Shown in pieces: positions 49,301-61,900 of a DNA stretch of 64,000 nucleotides. This DNA is from Pomphorhynchus laevis (lineage: Eukaryota; Acanthocephala; Palaeacanthocephala; Echinorhynchida; Pomphorhynchidae): the NCBI GenBank assembly GCA_012934845.2, contig WNNJ02000746.1, positions 179,368-243,367 of the forward strand. The letters run 5' to 3'. The notes under the pieces are model-generated. The model was not told the origin of the DNA. It saw only the letters and a program-made list of their open reading frames with translations, and did not search any database. Numbering within the stretch: the first letter of the stretch is position 1; each line of letters begins with the position of its first letter. Position numbers and translations under genes: made by a program.

Positions 49301-51930
49301 ATCCTGTGAGAAAGTCAGTGCCCTCGTAATCAACGGATACGCATTTGTGCCTTATATAAAGAATAACTAGAAGGTCCACAAACGCAACAAGCCAGTCAAA
49401 ACGCTTCTGCACCTGAGCTTCTTATATTATCGTGAGCAATTGCTGTTGTTTTTATAGTTATCAGAAAAGCAGTCGAAACGTACCTGAACCAATTCATCCG
49501 ACTGACGATGTCTGCTCGGTGGTTAGGATCGTCTCAGAGTAATACATTACACTGATGGAGCTGATGATCGTAGTGCACTTATTTAGCAGCAAATATGGAT
49601 TAAAAATTAATCGTTACCAGCTTTTGCTCCTGGACCACAGTTTCAAGCGATTTTTTCGCAATAACAATTTATAAAATGACGCATTCCTTCACGAATTTTG
49701 CAAGAAATTCAGTGCTCTCGTAATCAACGGATACGCATTTGTGCCTTATATAAACAATAACTAGAAGGTTTCACACGCAAAAAGCCAGTAAAAACGCTTC
49801 TGCACTTGAGTTTCGTACAGCATCGTGAGGAATTGCTGGTGTATTTAGTTATCACAAAAGCAGTCGAAACTTACTTTTACCACCTCATCCGACTGACGAT
49901 GACTGTTCGGTGGCTAGGATCGTCTCGGAGAGATACATTAGACTGATAAAGCTTATGATTGAAGTCCAGTTATTTAGCAGCAAATATGAATTAAAAATCA
50001 ATCGTAGGCAGCTTTGGCTCCTGGAGTACAGTTTCAACCGATTTTTAGCAATAACAATTTATAAAATGACGAATTCTTTCAAGAATCCTGTGAGAAATTC
50101 AGTGCCCTCATAATCAACGGATACGCATTTGTGCCTTATATATAGAATAACTAGTAGGTCCACACACGCATCAAGCCAGTAAAAACGCTTCTGCACTTGA
50201 GTTTCGTACAGCATCGTGAGAAATTGCTGGTGTATTTAGTTATCACAAAAGCAGTCGAAACTTACTTTTACCACCTCATCCGACTGACGATGTTTGCTCG
50301 ATGGCTAAGATCGTTTCGGAGTGATACATTAGACTGATGGAGCTGATGATCGAAGTCCAGTTATTTAGCAGCAAATATGAATTAACAATCAATTGTAGCC
50401 AGCTTTGGCTCCTGGACAACAGTTTCAATAAATTTTTCGCAAAAACAATATATAAAATGACGCATTCCTTCAGGAATCCTGTGAAAAATTCAGTGGCCTC
50501 GTAATAAACGGATACGCATTTGTGCCTTATATAAAGAATAACTAGAAGGTTTAACACGCAAAAAGCCAGTAAAAAGCTTCTGCACCTGAGCTTCGTATAG
50601 CATCTTGAGGAATTGCTGGTGTTTTTATAGATATCACAAAAGCAGTCGAAAAGTAATCTAACCACTTCATCTGACTGACGATGACTGCTGGGTGGTTAGG
50701 ATCGTCTCGGAGTGATACATTAGACTGATAGAGCTGATGATCGAAGTCCAGTTATTTAGCAGCAAATATGAATTAAAAATCAATCGTAGCCCGCTTTGGC
50801 TCCTGGAGTATAGTTTCAACCGATTTTTAGCAATAACAATTTATAAAATGACGAATTTCTTCAAGAATCCTGTAAGAAATTCAGTGCCCTCATAATCAAC
50901 GGATACGCATTTGTGCCTTATATATAGAATAACTAGTAGGTCCACACACGCATCAAGCCAGTAAAAACGCTTCTGCACTTGAGTTTCGTACAGCATCGTA
51001 AAGAATTGCTGGTGTATTTAGTTATCACAAAAGCAGTCGAAACTTACTTTAACCACCTCATCCGACTGACGATGACTGCTCAGTGGCTAGGATCGTCTCG
51101 GAGAGATACATTAGACTGATGGAGCTTATGATCGAAGTCCAGTTATTCAGCAGCAAATATGGATTAAAAATCAATCGTAGCCAGCTTTGGCTACTGGACA
51201 ACAGCTTCAGGCGATTTTTCGCAATTACAATTTATAAAATGACGCATTCCTTCACGAATCCTGTAAGAAATTCAGTGCTCTCGTAATCAACGAATACTCA
51301 TTTGTGCCTTATATATAGAATAACTAGTAGGTCCACACACACACCAAGCCAGGAAAACGCTTCTGCACTTGAGTTTCGTACAGCATCGTAAGGAATTGCT
51401 GGTGTATTTAGTTATCACAAAAGCAGTCGAAATTTACTTTAACCACCTCATCAGACTGACGCTGACTGCTGGGTTGTTAGGATCGTCTCGGAGTGATACA
51501 TTAGACTGATAGAGCTGATGATCCAAGTCCAGTTATTTGGCAGCAAATATGAATTAAAAATCAATCGTAGCCAGCTTTGGCTCCTGGAATACAGTTTCAA
51601 CCGATTTTTCGCAATAACAATTTATAAAATGACGCATTCCTTCAAGAATCCTGTGAGAAATTCAGTGCCCTCGTAATTAACGGATACGCATTTGTTCCTT
51701 ATATATAGAATAACTAGTAGGTTCACACACGCATCAAGCCAGTAAAAACGCTTCTGCACTTGAGATTCGTACAGCATCGTGAGGAATTGCTGGTGTATTT
51801 AGTTATCACAAAAGCAGTCGAAACTTACTTTTACCACCTCATCCGACTGACGATGACTGCTCGGTGGCTAGGATCGTCTCGGAGTGATACATTAGACTGA
51901 TGGAGCTGATGATTAAAGTCCAGTTATTTA

Positions 51931-51976
51931 ACGTTATTTAATCAACGTTATTTATTATACGTTATTTAATCAACGT
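51931..51976. other. Repair-like filler replacing about 140 bp of a monomer
   Basis: The monomer reads normally to CAGTTATTTA (51921-51930). It then contains an 18-bp direct repeat (51931-51948 and 51959-51976; ACGTTATTTAATCAACGT) separated by 10 bp, and resumes at the GATACGCATTTGTG-like position. About 140 bp are replaced by about 45 bp; the local spacing is 297 instead of 393 bp. Confidence 0.8.
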
Positions 51977-52849
51977 ATACGTATTTGTGCTTTTTATTAA
52001 GAATAATTAGAAGGTCCACAAACGCAACAAGCCAGTAAACACGCTTCTGCACCTGAGCTTTGTATAGCATCGTGAGGAATTGCTGGTGTTTTTGTAGTTA
52101 TCACAAAAGCAGTCGAAACGTACCCTAACCACTTCATCCGACTGACGATGACTGCTGGGTGGTTAGGATCGTCTCGGAGTGATACATTAGACTGATGGAG
52201 CTGATGATCAAAGTCCAGTTATTTAGCAGCAAATATGGATTAAAAATCAATCGTAGCCAGCTTTGCTCCTGGACCACAGTTTCAAGCGATTTTTCGCAAT
52301 AACAATTTATAAAATGACGCATTCCTTCAAGGAATCCTGTGAGAAATTCAGTGCCCTCGTAATCAACAGATACGCATTTGTGCCTTATATAAAGAATAAC
52401 TAGAAGGATTACACAAGTAACAAGCCAGTAAAACGCTTTTGCACCTGAGCTTCGTATATTATCGTAAGGAATTGCTGGTGTTTTTATAGTTATCAGAAAA
52501 TCAGTCGAAACGTACCCTAACCACTTTATCCGAATGACGATGACTGCTAGGTGTTTAGGATCGTCTCGGAGTGATACATTAGACTGATAGAGCTGATGAT
52601 TGAAGTCCAGTTTTTAAGCAGCAAATATGGATTAAAAATCAATCGTAGCCAGCTTTGGCTCCTGGACCACAGTTTCAACCGATTTTTCGCAATAACAATT
52701 TATAAAATGACGCATTCCTTCAAGAATCCTGTGAGAAATTCAGTGTCCTCGTAATCAACGAATACTCATTTGTGCCTTATATATAGAATAACTAGTAGGT
52801 CCACACACGCATCAAGCCAGTAAAAACGCTTCTGCACTTGAGTTTCGTA

Positions 52850-52970
52850 CAGCATCGTAAGGAATTGCTGGTGTATTTAGTTATCACAAAAGCAGTCGAA
52901 ATTTACTTTAACCACCTCATCAGCATCGTAAGGAATTGCTGGTGTATTTAGTTATCACAAAAGCAGTTGA
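52850..52970 (+). repeat. Internal 71-bp tandem duplication in one monomer
   Basis: GCATCGTAAGGAATTGCTGG with the following GTGTATTTAGTTATCACAAA occurs at about 52852 and again 71 bp later. The second copy leads into a monomer of a different subtype (GAAACGTACC instead of GAAATTTACT), so the junction also marks a subtype switch. Confidence 0.75.
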
Positions 52971-55900
52971 AACGTACCCTAACCACTTCATCCGACTGAC
53001 GATGACTGTTGGTTGGTTAGGTTCGTGTTAGAGTGATACATTAGACTGATGGAGCTGATGATCGAAGTCCAGTTATTTAGCAGCAAATATGGATTAAAAA
53101 TCAATCGTAGCCAGCTTTGGCTCCTGGACCACAGTTTCAAGCGATTTTTCGCAATAACAATTTATAAAATGACGCATTCCTTCAGGAATCCTGTGAGAAA
53201 TTCAGTGCCCTCGTAATCAACGGATACGCATTTGTGCCTTATATAAAGAAAAACTAGAATGTCAACACACACAACAAGCCAGTCAAAACGCGTCTGCACG
53301 TGTGCTTTGTATAACATCGTGAGGAGTTGATGGTTTTTTTATAGTTTTCAAAAAAGCAGTCGAAACATACCATAACCACTTCATCCGACTGACGATGACT
53401 GCTGGGTGGTTAGGATCGTCTCGGAGTGATACATTAGACTGATGGAGCTGATGATCGAAGTCCAGTTATTTAGCAGCAAATATGGATTAAAAATCAATCG
53501 TAGCCAGCTTTGGCTCCTGGACAACAGTTTCAAGTGATTTTTCGCAATAACAATTTATAAAATGACGAATTCGTTTAGGAATCCTGTGAGAAATTCAGTG
53601 CGCTCGTAATCAACGGATACGCATTTGTGCCTTATATAAAGAATAACTAGAAGGTCCACACACGCAACAAGCCAGTAAAAACGCTCATGCACCTGAGTTT
53701 CGTATAGCATCGTGAGGAATTGCTGGTGTATTTAGTTATCACAAAAGCAGTCGAAACGTACCCTGACCACTTCATCCGACTGACGATGACTGTTAAGTGG
53801 TTAGGATCGTCTCGGAGTGATACATTAGACTGTTGAGCTGATGATTGAAATTCAGTTATTAAGCAGCAAAAATAGATTAAAAATCAATCGTAGCCAGCTT
53901 TGGCTCCTGGACAACAGTTTCAAGCGATTTTTCGCAATAACAATTTATAAAATGACGCATTCCTTCAGGAATCCTGTGAGAAATTTAGTGCCCTCGTAAT
54001 CAACGGATACGCATTTGTGCCTTATATAAAGAATAACTAGAAGGTCCACACACGCAACAAGCCAGTAAAAACGCTTCTGCACCTGAGCTTCGTAAATCAT
54101 CGTGAGGAATTGCTGGTGTTTTTTTGTAGTTATCACAAAAGCAGTCGAAACGTACCCTAACCACTTCATACGACTGACGATGACTGCTGGGTGGTTAGGA
54201 TCGTCTCGGAGTGAATACATTAGACTGATGGAGCTGATGATCGAAGTCCAGTTATTTAGCAGCAAATATGGATTAAAAATCAATCGTAGCCAGCTTTGGC
54301 TCCTCGACCACAGTTTCAAGCGATTTTTCGCAATAACAATTTATAAAATGACGCATTCCTTCAGGAATCCTGTGAGAAATTCAGTGCCTCGTAATCAACG
54401 GATACGCATTTGTGCTTTTTATTAAGAATAACTAGAAGGTTTACACACGCAACAAGACAGTAAAAACCCTTTTGCACCTGAACTTCGTATAGCATCTTGA
54501 CGAATTGCTGGTGTTTTTATAGTTATCACAAAAGCAGTCGAAACGAACCCTAAACACTTCATACGACTGACGATGACTTCTGGGTGTTAGGATCGTCTCG
54601 GAGTGATACATTAGACTAATGGAGCTGATGATCGAAGTCCGGTTATTTAGCAGCAAATATAGATTAGAAATCAATTGTAGCCAGCTTTGGCTCCTGGACC
54701 ACAGTTTCAAGCGATTTTTGCAAAACAATTTGTAAAATGACGCATTCCTTCAGGAATCCTTTGAGAAATTCAATGCCCTCGTAATCAAGGGATACGCATT
54801 TGTGCCTTATATATAGAATAACTAAAAGGTCAACACACGCAACAAGCAAGTAAAAACGCTTCTGCACCTGAGCTTCGTATTGCATGGTAAGGAATTGCTG
54901 GTGTTTTTATAGTTATCACAAAAGCAGTCGAAACGTAACCTAACAACTTCATCCGAATGACGATGACTGCTGGGTGGTTAGGATCGTCTCGGAGTGATAC
55001 ATTAGACTGATGGAGCTGATGATTGAAGTCCAGTTATTAAGCAGCAAATATGGATTAAATATCAATCGACTCAGCCTTGGCTCCTGGACAACAGCTTCAG
55101 GCGATTTTTCGCAATTACAATTTTTAGAATGACACATTCCTCAAGGAATCCTGTGAGAAATTTAGTGCCCTCGTAATCAAGGGATACGCATTTGTGCATT
55201 ATATATAGAATAACTAAAAGGTCAACACATGCAACAAGCCAGTGAAAATGCTTCTGCACCTGAGCTTCGTAAATCATCGTAAGAAATTGTTGGTGTTTTT
55301 GTAGTTATCACAGAAGCAGTCGAAACGTACCCTAACCACTTCATTCGACTGACGATGACTGCTGTGTGTTAGGTTCGTCTCGAAGTGATACATTAGACTG
55401 ATAAAGCTGATGATCGAAGTCCAGATTTTTAGCAGCAAATATGGATTAAAAATCAATGTAGCCAGCTTTGGCTCCTGGACCACAGTTTCAAGCGATTTTT
55501 CGCAAGAACAATAAATAAAATGACGCATTCCTTCATGAATCCGGTGAGAAATTCAGTGCCCTTGTAATCAACGGATACGCATTTATGCCTTATATATAGA
55601 ATAACTAAAAGGTGAACACACGCAACAAGCCAGTAAAAATGCTTCTGCACCTGAGCTTCGTAAAGCATCGAGAGAAATTGCTGGTGTTTTTGTAGTGTTC
55701 ACAAAAGCAGTCGAAACGTACCCTAACCACTTCATTCGACTATCGATGGCTGCTGGGTGTTAAGGATCGTCTCGGAGTGATACATTAGACTGATGGAGCT
55801 TATGATAGTAGTACAGTTAATTAGCATCAAATATGAATTTAAAATCAATCGTAGCCAGCTTTGGCTCCTAAACAACTGTTTCAAGCGATTTTTCGGAATA

Positions 55901-58900
55901 ACAATTTATAAAATGACTCATTCCTTCAGGACTTGTTTGAGAAATTCAGTGCTCTCGTAATTAAGGGATAAGCATTTGTGCCTTTTATAAAGAATAACTA
56001 GAAGGTCCACACACGCAACAAGCCACTAAACACGCTTCTGCACCTGAGCTTCGTATTGCATCGTAAGAAATTGCTGGTGTTTTTTTAGTTATCACAAAAG
56101 CAGTCGAAACGTAATCTAAACACTTCATCCGACTGACGATGACTGCTAGGTGGTTAGGATCGTCTCGGAGTGATACATTTGACTGATAGAGTTGATGATC
56201 GAAGTCCAGTTATTTAGCAGCAAATATGGATTAATAATCAATCGTAGCCAGCGTTGGCTTCTGGACCACAGTTTTTAATCGTTTTTAGCAATAACAATTT
56301 ATAAAATGACGAATTCCTTCAGAAATCCTGTGAGAAATTCAGTGCGCTCGTAATCAACGGATACGCATTTGTGCCTTATATAAAGAATAACTAGAAGGTC
56401 CACACACGCAACAAGCCAGTAAAAACGCTCATGCACCTGAGTTTCGTATAGCATCGTGAGGAATTGCTGGTGTATTTAGTTATCACAAAAGCAGTCGAAA
56501 CGTACCCTGACCACTTCATCCGACTGACGAGGACTGCTAGGTGGTTAGGATCGTCTCGGAGTGACACATTAGACTGATATAGCTTATGATCAAAGTCCAG
56601 TTATTAAGCAGCAAATATGGATTAAAAATCAATCGTAGCCAGCTTTGGTTCCTAGACAACAGCTTCATGCGATTTTTTTCAATTACAATTTTTAAAATGA
56701 CGCATTCCTTCAGGAATCCTCTGAGAAATTCAGTGCCCTCGTAATCAACGGATACGCCTTTGTGCGTTATATAAAGAATAACTAGAAGGTCCACACACGC
56801 AACAAGCCAGTCAAAACGCTTCTGCACCTGAGCTTCGTATATCATCGTGATGAGTTGCTATTGTTTTTATAGTTATCACAAAAGCATTCGAAACGTACCC
56901 AAACAACTTTATCCGACTGACGATGACTGCTGGCTGGTTAGGATCGTCTCGGAGTGATACATTAGACTGATGGAGCTGATGATCGAAATGCAATTATTTA
57001 GCAGTATGGATCAAAAATCAATCGTAGCCAGCTTTGGCTCCTGGACCACAGTTTCAAGTGAGTTTCGCTATAACAATTTACAAAATGACGAATTCGTTTA
57101 GGAATCCTGTGAGAAATTCAGTGCGCTCGTAATCAACGGATACGCATTTGTGCTTTTTATAAGGAATAACTAGAAGGTTTACACACGCAACAAGACGGTA
57201 AAAACCCTTTTGCAACTGAACTTCGTATAGCATCTTGACGAATTGCTGGTGTTTTTATAGTTATCACAAAAGCAGTCGAAACGAACCCTAAACACTTCAT
57301 ACGACTGACGATGACTGCTGGGTGTTAGGATCGTCTCGGAGTGATACATTAGACTGATGGAGCTGATGATCGAAGTCCAGTTATTTAGCAGCAAATATGG
57401 ATTAAAAATCAATTGTAGCCAGCTTTGGCTCCTGGACCACAGTTTCAAGCGATTTTTCGCAAGAACAATAAATAAAATGACGCATTCCTTCATGAATCCT
57501 GTGAGAAATTCAGTGCCCTTGTAATCAACGGATACGCATTTGTGCCTTATATATAGAATAACTAAAAGGTCAACACACGCAACAAGCAAGTAAAAACGCT
57601 TCTGCAACTGAGCTTCGTATTGCATGGTAAGGAATTGCTGGTGTTTTTATAGTTATCACAAAAGCAGTCGAAACGTAACCTAACCACTTCATCCGACTGA
57701 CGATGACTGCTGGGTGGTTAGGATCGTCTCGGAGTGATACATTAGACTGATGGAGCTGATGATCGAAGTCCAGTTATTTAGCAGCAAATATGGATTAAAA
57801 ATCAATTCGTAGCCAGCTTTGGCTCCTGGAACACAGTTTCAAGCGATTTTTCGCAATAACAATTTATAAAATGACTCATTCCTTCAGGACTTGTTTGAGA
57901 AATTTAGTGCTCTCGTAATTAACGGATACACATTTGTGCCTTATATAAAGAATAACTAGAAGGTCCACACACGCAACAAGCCACTAAACACGCTTCTGCA
58001 CCTGAGTTTCGTATTGCATCGTAAGAAATTGCTGGTGTTTTTATAGTTATCACAAAAGCAGTCGAAACGTACCCTAACCACTTCATTCGACTGACGATGA
58101 CTGCGGGGTGTTAAGGATCGTCTCGGAGTGATACATTTGACTGATGGAGCTTATTATAGTAGTACAGTTAATTAGCATCAAATATGAATTTAAAATCAAT
58201 CGTAGCCAGCTTTGGCTCCCAATTAACTGTTTCAAGCGATTTTTCGCAATAACAATTAATAAAATGACTCATTCCTTCAGGACTTGTTTGAGAAATTCAG
58301 TGCTCTCGTAATTAACGGATACGCATTTGTGCCTTATATAAAGAATAACTAGAAGGTTTACACACGCAACAAGCCACTAAACACGCTTCTGCACCTGAGC
58401 TTCGTATTGCATCGCAAGGAATTGCTGGTGTTTTTATAGTTATGACAAAAGCAGTCGAAACGTAATCTAACCACTTCATCCGACTGACGATGACTGCTGG
58501 GTGGTTAGGATCGTCTCGGAGTGATACATTAGACTGATAGAGCTGATGATCGAAGTCCAGTTATTTAGCAGCAAATATGGATTAAAAATCAATCGTAGCC
58601 AGCGTTGGCTCCTGGACCACAGTTTCAAGCGTTTTTCGCAATAACAATTTATAAAATGACGCATTTCTTCAGGAATCCTTTGAGAAATTCAATTCCCTCG
58701 TAATCAAGGGATAGGCATTTGTGCCTTATATATAGAATAACTAAAAGGTCAACACACGCAACAAGCAAGTAAAAACGCTTCTGCACCTGAGCTTCGTATT
58801 GCATGGTAAGGAATTGTTGGTGTTTTTATAGTTATCACAAAAGCAGTCAAAACGTAACCTAACAACTTCATCTGACTGACGATGACTGCTGGGTGGTTAG

Positions 58901-61900
58901 GATCGTCTCGGAGTGATACATTAGACTGATGGAGCTGATGATTGAAGTCCAGTTATTAAGCAGCAAATATGGATTAAATATCAATCGACCCAGCCTTTGC
59001 TCCTGGACAACAGCTTCAGGCGATTTTTCGCAATTACAATTGTTAGAATGACACATTCCTCAAGGAATCCTGTGAGAAATTTAGTGCCCTCGTAATCAAG
59101 GGATACGCATTTGTGCATTAAATATAGAATAACTAAAAGGCCAACACACGCAACAAGCCAGTAAAAACGCTTCTGCACCTGAGCTTCGTATTGCATGGTA
59201 AGGAATTGCTGGTGTTTTTATAGTTATCACAAAAGCAGTCGAAACGTAAACTAACCACTTCATCCGACTGACGATGACTGCTGTGTGTTAGGATCGTCTC
59301 GATGTGAAACATTAGACTGATTAAGCTGATGATCGAAGTCCAGATTTTTAGCAGCAAATATGGATTAAAAATCAATTGTAGCCAGCTTTGGCTCCTGGAC
59401 CACAGTTTCAAGCGATTTTTCGCAAGAACAATAAATAAAATGACGCATTCCTTCATGAATCCTGTGAGAAATTCAGTGCCCTTGTAATCAACGGATACGC
59501 ATTTGTGCCTTATATATAGAACAACTAAAAGTTGAACACACGCAACAAGCCAGTAAAAACGCTTCTGCAACTAAGCTTCGTATAGCATCGTGAGAAATTG
59601 CTGGTGATTTTGTAGTTATCACAAAAGCAGTCGAAACGTACCCTAACCACTTCATCCGACTGACGATGACTGCTGTGTGTTAGGATCGTCTCGAAGTGAT
59701 ACATTAGACTGATAAAGCTGATGATCGAAGTCCAGATTTTTAGCAGCAAATATGGATTAAAAATCAATTGTAGCCAGCTTTGGCTCCTGGACCACAGTTT
59801 CAAGCAATTTTTCGCAAGAACAATAAATAAAATGACGCATTCCTTCATGAATCCTGTGAGAAATTCAGTGCACTTGTAATCAACGGATACGCATTTGTGC
59901 CTTCTATATATAATAATTAAAAGGTCAACACACGCAACAAGCAAGTAAAAACGCTTCTGCAACTGAGCTTCGTATTGCATATAAGGACTTGCTGGTGTTT
60001 TTATAGTTATCACAAAAACAGTCGAAACGTAACCTAACCACTTCATCCGACTGACGATGACTGCTGGGTTGTTTTGAACGTCTCGGAGTGATACATTAGA
60101 CTGATGGAGCTGATGATCGAAGTCCAATTTTTTAGCAGCAAATATGGATTAAAAATCAATTGTAGCCAGCTTTGGCTCCTGGACCACAGTTTCAAGCGAT
60201 TTTTCGCAATAACAATTTATAAAATGACGCATTCCTTCAGGAATCCTTTGAGAAATTTAGTGCCCTCGTAATCAAGGGATACGCATTTGTGCCTTATATA
60301 TAGAATAACTAAAAGGTCAACACACGCAACAAGCCAGTAAAAACGCTTCTGCACCTAAGCTTCGTAAATAATCGTGAGAAATTGTAGGTGTTTTTGTAGT
60401 TATGACAAAAGTAGTCGAAACGTAACCTAACCATTTCATCCGACTGACGATGACTGCTGGGTGGTTAGGAACTTCTCGGTGTGATACATTAGACTGATGG
60501 AGCTGATGATCGAAGTCCAGTTATTTAGCAGCAAATATGGATAGTAAAATCAATTGTAGCCAGCTTTGGCTCATGGACCACAGTTTCAAGCGATTTTTCG
60601 CAATAACAATTTATAAAATGACTCATTCCTTCAGGACTTGTTTGAGAAATTCAGTGCTCTCGTAATTAACGGATACTCATTTGTGCCTTATATAAAGAAT
60701 AACTAGAAGGTCCACACACGCAACAAGCCACTAAACACGCTTCTGCACCTGAGTTTCGTATTGCATCGTAAGAAATTGCTGGTGTTTTTATAGTTATCAC
60801 AAAAGCAGTCGAAACGTAACCTAACCACTTCATCCGACTGACGATGACTGCTGGGTGGTTAGGATTGACTCGAAGTGATACATTAGACTGATAGAGCTGA
60901 TAATCGAAGTCCAGTTATTTAGCAGCAAATATGGATTAAAAATCAATCGTAGCCAGCGTTGGCTCCTGGACCACAGTTTCAAGCGTTTTTCGCAATAACA
61001 ATTTAAAAAATGACGCATTCCTTCAGGAATCCTTTGAGAAATTCAATGCCCTCGTAATCAAAGGATAGGCATTTGTGCCTTATATATAGAATAACTAAAA
61101 GGTCAACACACGCAACAAGCAAGTAAAAACGATTCTGCACCTGAGCTTCGAAAATCATCGTAAGAAATTGCTGGTGTTTTTGTAGTTATCACAAAAGCAG
61201 TCGAAAAGTACCCTAACCACTTCATTCGACTGAACATTACTGCTGTGTGTTAGGATCGTCTCGATGTAATACATTAGACTGATAAAGCTGATGATCGAAG
61301 TCCAGATTTTTAGCAGCAAATATGGATTAAAAATCAATTGTAGCCAGCTTTGGCTCCTGGACCACAGTTTCAAGCGATTTTTCGCAATAACAATTTATAA
61401 AATGACGCATTCCTTCAGGAATCCTTTGAGAAATTTAGCGCCCTCGTAATCAAGGGATACGCATTTGTGCCTTATATATAGAATAACTAAAAGGTCAACA
61501 CACGCAACAAGCCAGTAAAAACGCTTCTGCACCTGAGCTTCGTAAATCATCGTGAGAAATTGGCTGGTGTTTTTGTAGTTATGACAAAAGCAGTCGAAAC
61601 GTACCCTAACCACTTCATTCGACTGACGATGACTGCTGGGTGTTAAGGATCGTCTCGGAGCGATACATTAGAATTATTGAGCTTATGATAGTAGTACAGT
61701 TATTTAGCATCAAATATGAATTAAAAATCAATCGTAGCCAGCTTTGGCTCCTAAACAACTGTTTCAAGCGATTTTTCGCAATAACAATTTATAAAATTAC
61801 TCATTCCTTCAGGACTTGTTTGAGAAATTTAGTGCTCTCGTAATTAATGGATACACATTTGTGCCTTATATAAAGAATAACTAGAAGGTCCACACACGCA

